A DNA stretch of 6,477 nt from Ferruginibacter sp. Its GTDB lineage: Bacteria > Bacteroidota > Bacteroidia > Chitinophagales > Chitinophagaceae. Positions 1-6,053 of the stretch are shown in pieces; position 1 is the stretch's first letter; the number at the start of each line of letters is the position of its first letter. The translations under genes were made by a program, and so were the position numbers. The notes under the pieces are model-generated. The model saw only the letters and a list, made by a program, of their open reading frames with translations, was not told where the DNA came from and searched no databases. The DNA is taken from the NCBI GenBank assembly GCA_025352435.1, contig JANXTN010000250.1:1-6477 (forward strand), in the 5' to 3' direction.

Positions 1-2
1 CC

Positions 3-782
3 AACTCAGGAAGTAATTTAAAAGTACCAACATGGTTCAAAACCAACAGCGGCGCATTTACAGCAGATGCTGCCCATGTAATTGCTGATGGGGTTATAAA
101 TGCAATCCCGTTAACAGATGTAAACACTACAGGAAATACCATAAACAATGTATTGTATGCGCAGTTTAACAACGTTTCAAGTTTTAGTGGTGGCACTTAT
201 GCAGCAGATGTTGGCAGTACTTCGGTGCTGCCTGTGAGTATTGCTTATTTTAAAGCCAGCAAGCAGGGAGGTGAGCATATTTTAAACTGGAAAATAACCT
301 GTGTGGGTACAGCTACCCTAAAAATAATTTTAGAAAGAAGTTCAGACGGTAAAATATTTAATTCGCTGAATGAACAATTGGTTACCGAAACCCGCTGTCT
401 GCAGGCATTTACACAAAGTGACGCAGCGCCTTTAGCAGGAATCAATTATTATAGATTAGTAACTATTTCACCTGACGGAAAAAAAGGATATAGTAATATC
501 GTGGTCCTTTTAAATAAGACAAATGGGTTTCAAATTATCAGTGTAGCTCCTAATCCTGTAAAAGATGTTGCTGTTTTTAATTTTACAACAATAAAGGGAG
601 GAATATTTGTTTTTCATCTAACTGACGTTTCCGGTAAAAATATTTTTACTAAAAAGGTTTCCGTTACTGATGGAAACAATTTAATTCCAGTAGATTTTTC
701 TGGAGTAAGAAGCGGAATATATGCATTAAAGATAACGTCAGGTGACGGTGAAATTTTAACGCAGGCCTTTACAAAATTGTAG
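3..782 (+). CDS. T9SS-secreted protein, C-terminal part (5' truncated)
   Basis: This is the last 259 residues of a larger protein. The frame is open to the left edge of the window, so the true start lies outside it; the internal TTG at 153 is not a credible start. The C-terminal part, from about 537 to the TAG at 780-782, fits a Por/type IX secretion sorting domain. It has the Pro-Asn-Pro signature (549-557), alternating beta-strand segments, a Gly-Ile-Tyr-Ala-Leu-Lys strand and a short Lys-Leu end. Before it, from the Leu-Pro-Val-Ser motif (228-239) to about 520, is the beta-sandwich-like segment often seen ahead of this domain in Bacteroidota, with Leu-Asn-Trp, Glu-Arg-Ser-Ser-Asp-Gly and Asn-Tyr-Tyr-Arg-Leu motifs. 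By family knowledge such proteins cross the outer membrane through the T9SS and are anchored or released after cleavage of the domain. The functional domain is not visible. It is probably not part of the polysaccharide operon, since 240 bases separate them. Confidence 0.85.
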   Translation, partial: NSGSNLKVPTWFKTNSGAFTADAAHVIADGVINAIPLTDVNTTGNTINNVLYAQFNNVSSFSGGTYAADVGSTSVLPVSIAYFKASKQGGEHILNWKITCVGTATLKIILERSSDGKIFNSLNEQLVTETRCLQAFTQSDAAPLAGINYYRLVTISPDGKKGYSNIVVLLNKTNGFQIISVAPNPVKDVAVFNFTTIKGGIFVFHLTDVSGKNIFTKKVSVTDGNNLIPVDFSGVRSGIYALKITSGDGEILTQAFTKL

Positions 783-850
783 GGCATTCAAATTAACTCG
801 TTAGTAAATTTATAATTCAAAATGCTGTTAAAAGAGCCTTAACTTCTTAT

Positions 851-922
851 TTGTATACAATGTGAATTTGATTCATTCGTTTCAGTTTAAGTTACCCACA
901 AACCAGAAAATTGTGTATACAA
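851..922. promoter_or_regulatory. Candidate operator: repeated TGTATACAA palindrome
   Basis: A perfect 10-bp palindrome, TTGTATACAA, lies at 851-860. A second copy of its core, TGTATACAA, lies at 914-922 within TTGTGTATACAA (911-922). The two cores are 62 bp apart start to start, close to six helical turns, and the second ends 100 bases before the export lipoprotein start. Paired palindromes upstream of a long operon suggest a dimeric regulator that could bind both sites on one DNA face. This is inference; I do not recognise the site. No good Bacteroidota promoter (TTG then TAnnTTTG at normal spacing) could be placed in this gap. Confidence 0.35.
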
Positions 923-934
923 GTTTTCTATAAC

Positions 935-950
935 GGTTAGTAGGTTAGTC
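935..950. repeat. 8-bp tandem direct repeat in the upstream region
   Basis: GGTTAGTA (935-942) is followed directly by GGTTAGTC (943-950), seven of eight bases identical. It lies between the second palindrome and the start of the export lipoprotein gene. It may be part of a regulator site or a chance duplication; nothing else supports a function. Confidence 0.3.
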
Positions 951-1022
951 AATAATTTTTACGATTTTTGTTTTAACCAAATACTGTCAGAAAATCACTG
1001 TAACTTTCTGGCTATTAATCTT

Positions 1023-1844
1023 ATGTTGAAAAAAAATTATCGGGGGGTGTTTTGTACTGCGGTCCGACTGCTATATTTTCTTATAATGTTTACTGTTTTT
1101 ATTTCTTCTCTTGTTTCCTGTAAGGTTACTCAACCTTCGTCCTACTTTAAAAACTTAAAACAAGATACCACACTTAGGGGAGCGGTAACAAGTAATTTTG
1201 AATTGAAAATAATGAAAGGTGACAGGCTATCTGTTTCGGTTACCAGTTTAAGTACAGTGGAAGATGCAGTATTTAATAGCGCCGGAACCGGCGGCGGCAT
1301 TGGTGTTGTAGCAGCGGGTAAAGGTGGTGGTTATGTAGTGCAGCCGGATGGCTCTATTTTATTGCACAGGCTTGGGACGGTACAGGCCGAGGGTTTAACC
1401 CGAAAAGAACTTTCCCGAAAACTGGAAGAGAAATTATTATCGTACATGAAAGAACCTATTGTGCAGGTAAGTTTTTTGAACCATAGAATTACTGTAATGG
1501 GAGAAGTGCGCACGCCGCAGGTATTAAGTATGCCTGATGAACCGTTGAGTATTATTGATGCGCTCATTTTAAGTGGAGATGTTACACCTAATGGCAAAAG
1601 AAATAACATTGCTATCATCAGAGAAGAAGGTGCAGATAAGAAAGTGAAGCATGTTAACCTCGAAAATAATTCTATCTTTTCTTCACCCCTGTATTATTTA
1701 CAGCCAAATGATATCGTTCTAGTTTCGGCAGATAATGAAAGATTTGTAAAAGAGGAAAACAGAAAAAAAATACAGACTACATTATCCCTTGTGGCATCGG
1801 GAATTTCGTTGCTGATAATAATATTTAACCGGGTTATTAAATAA
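1023..1844 (+). CDS. Polysaccharide export outer-membrane lipoprotein (Wza/BexD-like)
   Basis: A 273-residue member of the polysaccharide biosynthesis/export family, whose members form the outer-membrane part of capsule or exopolysaccharide export. The N-terminus has basic residues, a hydrophobic stretch (about 16-31) and a lipobox Leu-Val-Ser-Cys with the lipidated Cys at 33, so it is probably a lipoprotein cut by signal peptidase II. A Poly_export domain spans about 59-150 and includes Lys-Gly-Asp (65-67) and Gln-Pro-Asp-Gly (107-110). One SLBB-type domain follows from about 155, with Val-Met-Gly-Glu-Val (158-162). A hydrophobic helix near the C-terminus (about 254-268) could cross the outer membrane, as the C-terminal helix of Wza does. 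It is much shorter than E. coli Wza, as is usual in Bacteroidota. The ATG at 1023 is chosen because the next in-frame Met (22) would leave too short a signal peptide. The kinase gene starts 13 bases after its stop, so the two are probably co-transcribed. Confidence 0.92.
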   Translation: MLKKNYRGVFCTAVRLLYFLIMFTVFISSLVSCKVTQPSSYFKNLKQDTTLRGAVTSNFELKIMKGDRLSVSVTSLSTVEDAVFNSAGTGGGIGVVAAGKGGGYVVQPDGSILLHRLGTVQAEGLTRKELSRKLEEKLLSYMKEPIVQVSFLNHRITVMGEVRTPQVLSMPDEPLSIIDALILSGDVTPNGKRNNIAIIREEGADKKVKHVNLENNSIFSSPLYYLQPNDIVLVSADNERFVKEENRKKIQTTLSLVASGISLLIIIFNRVIK

Positions 1845-1857
1845 AATAACGCAAGGT

Positions 1858-4287
1858 ATGGATGAAGATCAATTTTTTAGCGATAAACCGCAAGCCAATA
1901 TTTTAGTACAGATCCTGCAGCGCTACCTACCGTTTTGGCCATTGTTTGCAATTTTGCTTTCCATTTCTCTTTCTATCTCTTTTGTATATCTACGAGCACA
2001 AACAAAAATTTATGTGGCAGCTGCCAAAGTATTATTAAAAGACCCACAGAAAGGTGGGGGAGACAGCAAGGTATTGGATGCATTAAATATTTTTAGCGAA
2101 AAGAAAATCGTAGAAAATGAGATCCTTGTGTTGAAGTCTACCTCAATAATGCAGGATGTGGTGAAACAACTTGACCTTTATGCAACCTTATACAACGAAG
2201 GAAAGGTACAGACAGAAGAATTGTATGGAACCAATGCTCCGCTATATTTTGAAGCATTAAACAAAGACAGTATTAATGGGGGTGGCAAAGTGTCTCTGGA
2301 TGTAAACTGGAAAAACAATACAATTACGCTGGATAATGTCACTTACCAGTTTAACAGCATTGTACAGGTAGCAGGTACTTCTTACAAAATAATCATCAAC
2401 AATAACTACAACAAAAATGCCGCCGGCAAAAACTATTTTGTGATCTTCAATTCTGTTGCAGGAGCTGCAGGTAATATAATTGGTGGGTTAGGTGCTGCAC
2501 CTATTTCCTTCAGCAGTACAGTTATAAATTTAGATATAAAGACGCCGGTACCCGAAAAAGGTATCGCCATACTAAACAAGCTTTTTGAAGTTTATAATAT
2601 TGCGGGGATAAACGATAAGAATGAAATAGCGCAAAGAACATTAAAATTTGTTGATGACCGTTTAAATAAAGTTACTGCAGAACTGGATAGTGTGGAAAGA
2701 AACGAATCAAACCTCCGGGCAAGAGAAGGCATAACAGATCTGTCCGCGCAGGGTAATCAATACGGACAAATTGTAAGGGAGCTGGATCAGAAAAAAACAG
2801 CACTCGATTTACAAATGGATGTGCTTGCAGGCATACAGAGTTATGTTTACAGCAAAGGACGAAGACCCGGTACTGTGCCTTCTCAAAGCCTCGTATCAGA
2901 CCCAATATTATCAGGATTATTATCTCAATTGTACGGCGCCGAATTTGAAGCAGACAGAGCAAAAGCCGTAGCCGGAGAGAAAAGCGAATCTGTTCTCCTT
3001 TCAGAAGAAAAAGTAAGCCGTTTAAAAAATGATATAAAAGAAAACATCAACAACATAAGGAATGGTTACCAAATTGAAAAGAACAGTATTAATGCAAACA
3101 TTGCTCTAAATAATAATTTGCTTTCTCAGGTTCCGGGCAAAGAAAGAGCCTTGCTTGCCATCAGCAGGCAACAGGCTATCAAAAATAATATCTATACTTT
3201 CTTACTAAACAAGAGAGAAGAAACCGCCATCTCTTCAGCATCCACAACTGCAGATTTAAGAGTGTTGGAAAGTGGCTATTCCTATGGACCTATTAGCCCG
3301 GTTGCAAAAAACTATTATTTGATGGGATTGCTGTCAGGCTTGCTGGCGTTTTTGATATTTATTCAATTGAATGAACCGTTAAGCAACAAAGTTTTGTTTA
3401 GAGCAGAAATAGAAAACAAAACAAAAATACCTGTGGTGGGGGAAATTATTCAGGCAGCAGATAAGAATATTATTGCCATCAGTGAAGGAAAAAGAACTGT
3501 GATAGCAGAACAGTTCCGATCGCTCCGGACGAATTTGAGTTTTATGGGGCTTAGCAAAATAAATAAAACCGTACTGGTCACATCTTCCGTTTCCGGTGAA
3601 GGAAAAAGTTTTGTTGCTACCAACCTGGCATTGAGTATTACGTTAACCGGTAAGAAAGTTGCATTGATAGAATTGGATCTCAGAAAACCAAAACTCAGCA
3701 AGGAACTCGGTATTAAAAGAGATCCGGGTATTTCCAGTTATCTTATTGGTAAATCTACCCTGGAAGAAATTATAAAACCCACTGCTCACGACAATCTATT
3801 CCTTATAACTGCCGGTCCTATACCACCGAACCCAACAGAATTAATAGACAGAAAAGAGTTTGCTGAAATGTTGAATGCGTTAAAAGAACAGTTCGATTAT
3901 ATTATTATGGATTCGGCACCCATTGCTCCGGTTACAGATTCACAGTTGCTGAATAAGTATGCTGATATTACCATTTTTGTGGTAAGACACAATGTTACTC
4001 CGACCTTATTTTTAAAGATGATAGATGGTTTAAAAAGAGACAATAAGTTCTTGAATATGTGTGTGGTTTTCAATGGTGTAAAACCACGTGGTGTTTCCTT
4101 CTTAAATTATGGATTTGGTGGTTACGGTAACGGCTATGGTTATGGGTACGGCTATGGTTATGGGTATGGCTATGGTTATGGAAGTGAAGCAGGAGGCTAT
4201 TATATCGCCGAAGGTGAACAGCCGGGCTTTAAAAATTTGTTTGGCTTTACAGGATTTTTAAAAAGGTTGTTTAAAAATAGAAAGTGA
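1858..4287 (+). CDS. Chain-length regulator/BY-kinase fusion (Wzc-like tyrosine autokinase)
   Basis: An 809-residue inner-membrane protein that couples polysaccharide chain-length control and export to tyrosine autophosphorylation. In order: a Wzz-type N-terminal region with TM1 at about 26-46; a long periplasmic part with a coiled-coil-rich stretch (about 260-430); a G-rich segment with Leu-Asn-Lys-Arg (450-453) and a Pro-rich end; TM2 at about 486-503; and a cytoplasmic BY-kinase domain. The kinase has the E-x2-R-x2-R oligomerisation motif (E551, R554, R557), Walker A Ser-Gly-Glu-Gly-Lys-Ser (579-584), Walker A' Glu-Leu-Asp-Leu-Arg-Lys-Pro (605-611) and Walker B ending Ile-Met-Asp-Ser (683-686). 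The first acidic residue of A' is Glu, not the usual Asp. The tail (751-782) carries 12 tyrosines, eight of them in an uninterrupted Tyr-Gly run, and is the likely autophosphorylation cluster. Length and order match the fused proteobacterial-type enzyme. The partner is probably the lipoprotein encoded just upstream. No convincing ribosome binding site is present. Confidence 0.95.
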   Translation: MDEDQFFSDKPQANILVQILQRYLPFWPLFAILLSISLSISFVYLRAQTKIYVAAAKVLLKDPQKGGGDSKVLDALNIFSEKKIVENEILVLKSTSIMQDVVKQLDLYATLYNEGKVQTEELYGTNAPLYFEALNKDSINGGGKVSLDVNWKNNTITLDNVTYQFNSIVQVAGTSYKIIINNNYNKNAAGKNYFVIFNSVAGAAGNIIGGLGAAPISFSSTVINLDIKTPVPEKGIAILNKLFEVYNIAGINDKNEIAQRTLKFVDDRLNKVTAELDSVERNESNLRAREGITDLSAQGNQYGQIVRELDQKKTALDLQMDVLAGIQSYVYSKGRRPGTVPSQSLVSDPILSGLLSQLYGAEFEADRAKAVAGEKSESVLLSEEKVSRLKNDIKENINNIRNGYQIEKNSINANIALNNNLLSQVPGKERALLAISRQQAIKNNIYTFLLNKREETAISSASTTADLRVLESGYSYGPISPVAKNYYLMGLLSGLLAFLIFIQLNEPLSNKVLFRAEIENKTKIPVVGEIIQAADKNIIAISEGKRTVIAEQFRSLRTNLSFMGLSKINKTVLVTSSVSGEGKSFVATNLALSITLTGKKVALIELDLRKPKLSKELGIKRDPGISSYLIGKSTLEEIIKPTAHDNLFLITAGPIPPNPTELIDRKEFAEMLNALKEQFDYIIMDSAPIAPVTDSQLLNKYADITIFVVRHNVTPTLFLKMIDGLKRDNKFLNMCVVFNGVKPRGVSFLNYGFGGYGNGYGYGYGYGYGYGYGYGSEAGGYYIAEGEQPGFKNLFGFTGFLKRLFKNRK
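4132..4182 (+). repeat. 18-bp tandem repeat coding the Tyr-Gly tail
   Basis: The unit, coding Gly-Tyr-Gly-Tyr-Gly-Tyr, occurs at 4132-4149 and 4150-4167, differing only in the last base (tac or tat). A third, partial copy at 4168-4182 differs in one base. Copy gain or loss stays in frame, because the unit is six codons, and would add or remove three tyrosines. It lies inside the BY-kinase gene. Confidence 0.85.
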
Positions 4288-4334
4288 GCGCGGGTATTTG
4301 GTGAGTAATTGGTTTTGGAAATTAGATCTGTTTT

Positions 4335-4378
4335 CGGCAAAAAGGCCATTTTAAAATAATCTTTGGTACCGTTTTTTT
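4335..4378 (+). terminator. Weak hairpin plus T-run, possible attenuator
   Basis: CGG (4335-4337) can pair with CCG (4369-4371) and AAAG (4341-4344) with CTTT (4361-4364), separated by an asymmetric internal loop. Seven T follow immediately (4372-4378). The stem is short and AU-rich with a 16-base loop, so it would be a poor terminator at best. Its place between the export genes and an antiterminator gene is the main reason to record it. Confidence 0.2.
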
Positions 4379-4398
4379 GAAAAACATGTGACTGAGGG

Positions 4399-4416
4399 AC
4401 AGCGAAGCTTTGCTGT
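4399..4416. repeat. 18-bp imperfect palindrome in the antiterminator leader
   Basis: ACAGCGAAG (4399-4407) is followed by CTTTGCTGT (4408-4416), its reverse complement except for one base that would be a G-U pair in RNA. It could fold into a six-pair hairpin with an AAGCTT loop, or act as a protein site in DNA. No T-run follows, so it is not an intrinsic terminator. It lies 54 bases before the start of the NusG-like gene. Confidence 0.4.
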
Positions 4417-4470
4417 GATAAAAGTGAAAAGCGTTTAAACAATTGAAAACAATAATTAAAAATTTGAGCG

Positions 4471-4968
4471 TTGGGCAACCTAAAAAAATGGTATGTGCTG
4501 TATACTAAACCGCGGTGGGAAAAAAAAGTTGCTGCTCTGTTAACTGATAAAGGAATAGAAAATTACTGTCCGTTAAACAAGGTAACTAAAAGATGGAGCG
4601 ACCGAACCAAAACAGTATTAGAGCCTTTGTTTAAAGGGTACGTTTTTGTATGCACAGAGGATACCAATTTTTTACGGGTAAAAACAACTGAAGGGATATT
4701 AAATTTCGTTTATTGGTTAAAAAAACCGGCAGTAGTAAAAGAAAAAGAAATAAATACCATTAAGAAATTCTTACATGAATTTGATGATGTAAAAATTGCA
4801 GATAATATGCTGCTGCCATTAGATAGAGTAGAAATACAGCAAGGTATTTTAATGAATTATAAAGGAATTGTACTTGAAGTAAAAGGAAATACTGCGAAGG
4901 TAAAAATAGACGGAATGGGTATGGTACTCACCGCAACATTTGATAAGAAAAATATTCTTAAACTGTAA
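4471..4968 (+). CDS. NusG-like transcription antiterminator (UpxY family)
   Basis: A 165-residue NusG paralogue. The NGN domain (about 5-105) begins with Trp-Tyr-Val-Leu-Tyr (7-11), followed by Lys-Pro-Arg-Trp-Glu-Lys-Lys (13-19) and Leu-Phe-Lys-Gly-Tyr-Val-Phe (53-59). A KOW-type segment follows at about 123-150. By family knowledge, UpxY proteins bind RNA polymerase and prevent early termination in capsule operons. The start must be the TTG at 4471: an in-frame TGA sits at 4465-4467, no ATG or GTG lies between it and the conserved Trp7, and the nearby ATG at 4488 is in another frame. No Shine-Dalgarno sequence is seen, so translation may be weak. In Bacteroides the upxY gene usually opens the capsule locus; here it follows the export and kinase genes and precedes sugar-synthesis genes, so its target may be the downstream part. 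A housekeeping NusG is unlikely given the sequence type and neighbours. Confidence 0.9.
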   Translation: MGNLKKWYVLYTKPRWEKKVAALLTDKGIENYCPLNKVTKRWSDRTKTVLEPLFKGYVFVCTEDTNFLRVKTTEGILNFVYWLKKPAVVKEKEINTIKKFLHEFDDVKIADNMLLPLDRVEIQQGILMNYKGIVLEVKGNTAKVKIDGMGMVLTATFDKKNILKL

Positions 4969-5078
4969 AATGGAACGTCACTGAACATGAGTTTATTTTC
5001 ACAAACAATGCAACCATTTTTTAAATATGATTTTACATTTCTAATTATTATTGGAACAAACAAACAAGTAATACTTAC

Positions 5079-6053
5079 ATGAATATAAATGACAGAATTT
5101 ATGTGGCAGGGCACAATGGATTGGTGGGTAGTGCTTTGTTCAGGCTTTTACAACAACAAGGGTTTCGGTACATTATCACAGAAAGTTCGGCTAATCTTGA
5201 TCTAAGAGACCAGGTTGCAACCAGAAAGTTTTTTCAAAAAGAAAAGCCGCAGTATGTTTTTTTAGCAGCAGCAAAAGTTGGGGGGATTATGGCCAACAAA
5301 ACCTACGGCGCCGAATTTATTTACGACAACCTTGCCGTGCAAAACAATGTAATACACGAAGCATATAAAAACGGGGTAGAAAAATTATTGTTCCTGGGCA
5401 GCAGTTGCATTTACCCAAAACTTGCGGCGCAACCAATAAAAGAAGAGTATTTTATGACGGGTGCCTTGGAACCAACCAATGCTCCGTATGCAATGGCAAA
5501 GATTGCGGGAATAGAAATGTGCAAAGCCTATCATCAGCAATATGGCTGCAGGTTCATAAGCGTAATGCCTACAAACCTGTATGGTCCAGGGGATAATTAT
5601 GATCTTGAAAATGCCCATGTATTGCCGGCGTTGATAAGAAAATTTCATGAGGCAAAAATGAATAATGATGCCACCGTTTCCATCTGGGGAACGGGCAAAC
5701 CCCGCAGAGAATTTCTTCATGTAGATGATGCTGCAGAGGCATGTGTTTTTTTAATGAAATGTTATGAGGACCCATCCATCATCAACATTGGCTGTGGGAA
5801 AGATTATTCAATAAAAGAAATGGCAGAAGCTATAAAAACGATCACAGGTTTTACAGGAAAACTCGTTTTTGATCATTCCAAACCTGACGGCAACATGCAG
5901 AAATTGCTTGATGTGAGCAAACTAAATAAGCTGGGATGGAAACATTCAGTTGACCTTTTACAAGGCCTTACAGCGACTTACAAAGATTTTAGTGAACGGT
6001 ATAAACACTATATATCAAAACAAAGATTAAATGCACTACCTGTAAATGTGTAG
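5079..6053 (+). CDS. fcl: GDP-L-fucose synthase
   Basis: A 324-residue short-chain dehydrogenase/reductase of the GDP-4-keto-6-deoxy-mannose epimerase/reductase type. It turns GDP-4-keto-6-deoxy-D-mannose into GDP-L-fucose with NADPH in the cytoplasm. The Rossmann motif Gly-x-x-Gly-x-x-Gly is at 11-17. The catalytic residues known from the E. coli enzyme are all present, shifted by one: S108, C110, Y137 and K141 of Tyr-x-x-x-Lys, and H180. Other family marks are Ala-Ala-Ala-Lys-Val-Gly-Gly-Ile, Pro-Thr-Asn-Leu-Tyr-Gly-Pro and Arg-Arg-Glu-Phe-Leu-His-Val-Asp. The length is close to the E. coli protein (321), so it looks intact. The substrate-making enzyme, GDP-mannose 4,6-dehydratase, is not in the window. 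The gene lies 110 bases after the antiterminator gene and overlaps the next gene by 8 bases. It implies that fucose, or a sugar made from GDP-fucose, is part of the polymer. Confidence 0.96.
   Translation: MNINDRIYVAGHNGLVGSALFRLLQQQGFRYIITESSANLDLRDQVATRKFFQKEKPQYVFLAAAKVGGIMANKTYGAEFIYDNLAVQNNVIHEAYKNGVEKLLFLGSSCIYPKLAAQPIKEEYFMTGALEPTNAPYAMAKIAGIEMCKAYHQQYGCRFISVMPTNLYGPGDNYDLENAHVLPALIRKFHEAKMNNDATVSIWGTGKPRREFLHVDDAAEACVFLMKCYEDPSIINIGCGKDYSIKEMAEAIKTITGFTGKLVFDHSKPDGNMQKLLDVSKLNKLGWKHSVDLLQGLTATYKDFSERYKHYISKQRLNALPVNV

Larger units (their letters stand above)
4288..4470 (+). other. Intergenic leader before the antiterminator gene
   Basis: No gene is seen in these 183 bases, which are longer than the 13-base gap just upstream. 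They hold several weak inverted repeats: CGG/CCG with AAAG/CTTT arms (4335-4344 and 4361-4371) running into seven T (4372-4378); GTTTTT/AAAAAC (4371-4376 and 4380-4385); and an 18-base near-palindrome at 4399-4416. An ATG followed at once by TGA sits at 4386-4391. The stretch may be an untranslated leader with pausing or attenuation, or simply spacer. I could not place a promoter with both the -33 and -7 elements. Confidence 0.4.

Noticed and set aside
827..843. GTTAA/TTAAC inverted repeat after the T9SS protein gene as a terminator
   Set aside because: Only five A/T-rich pairs around a seven-base loop, and no T-run follows.
962..970. Possible -7 promoter element (GATTTTTG) before the export lipoprotein gene
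   Set aside because: It misses the first base of TAnnTTTG, and there is no TTG at a suitable distance upstream. A similar TGAATTTG at 863-870 has a TTG only about 10 bases before it, which is too close.
2672..2962. Minus-strand open frames here and elsewhere (for example 245-445, 1331-1618, 3450-3701, 4200-4478, 5385-5720)
   Set aside because: They lie mainly opposite well-supported genes, have no recognisable domains and show composition typical of shadow frames.
4358..4365. Possible -7 element (AATCTTTG) before the antiterminator gene
   Set aside because: It matches only part of TAnnTTTG and no -33 TTG lies at the right distance.
4386..4391. ATG-TGA start-stop as a regulatory upstream ORF
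   Set aside because: A six-base match is expected by chance in AT-rich DNA, and nothing suggests that it is translated.
5034..5041. TACATTTC in the gap before the fucose synthase gene as a promoter
   Set aside because: The last base is wrong and no TTG is found at the right distance. The gap 4969-5078 otherwise shows only AT-rich sequence.
5405..5596. Second plus-strand frame inside the fucose synthase gene
   Set aside because: It is fully contained in a gene with all catalytic residues intact and has no recognisable motif.
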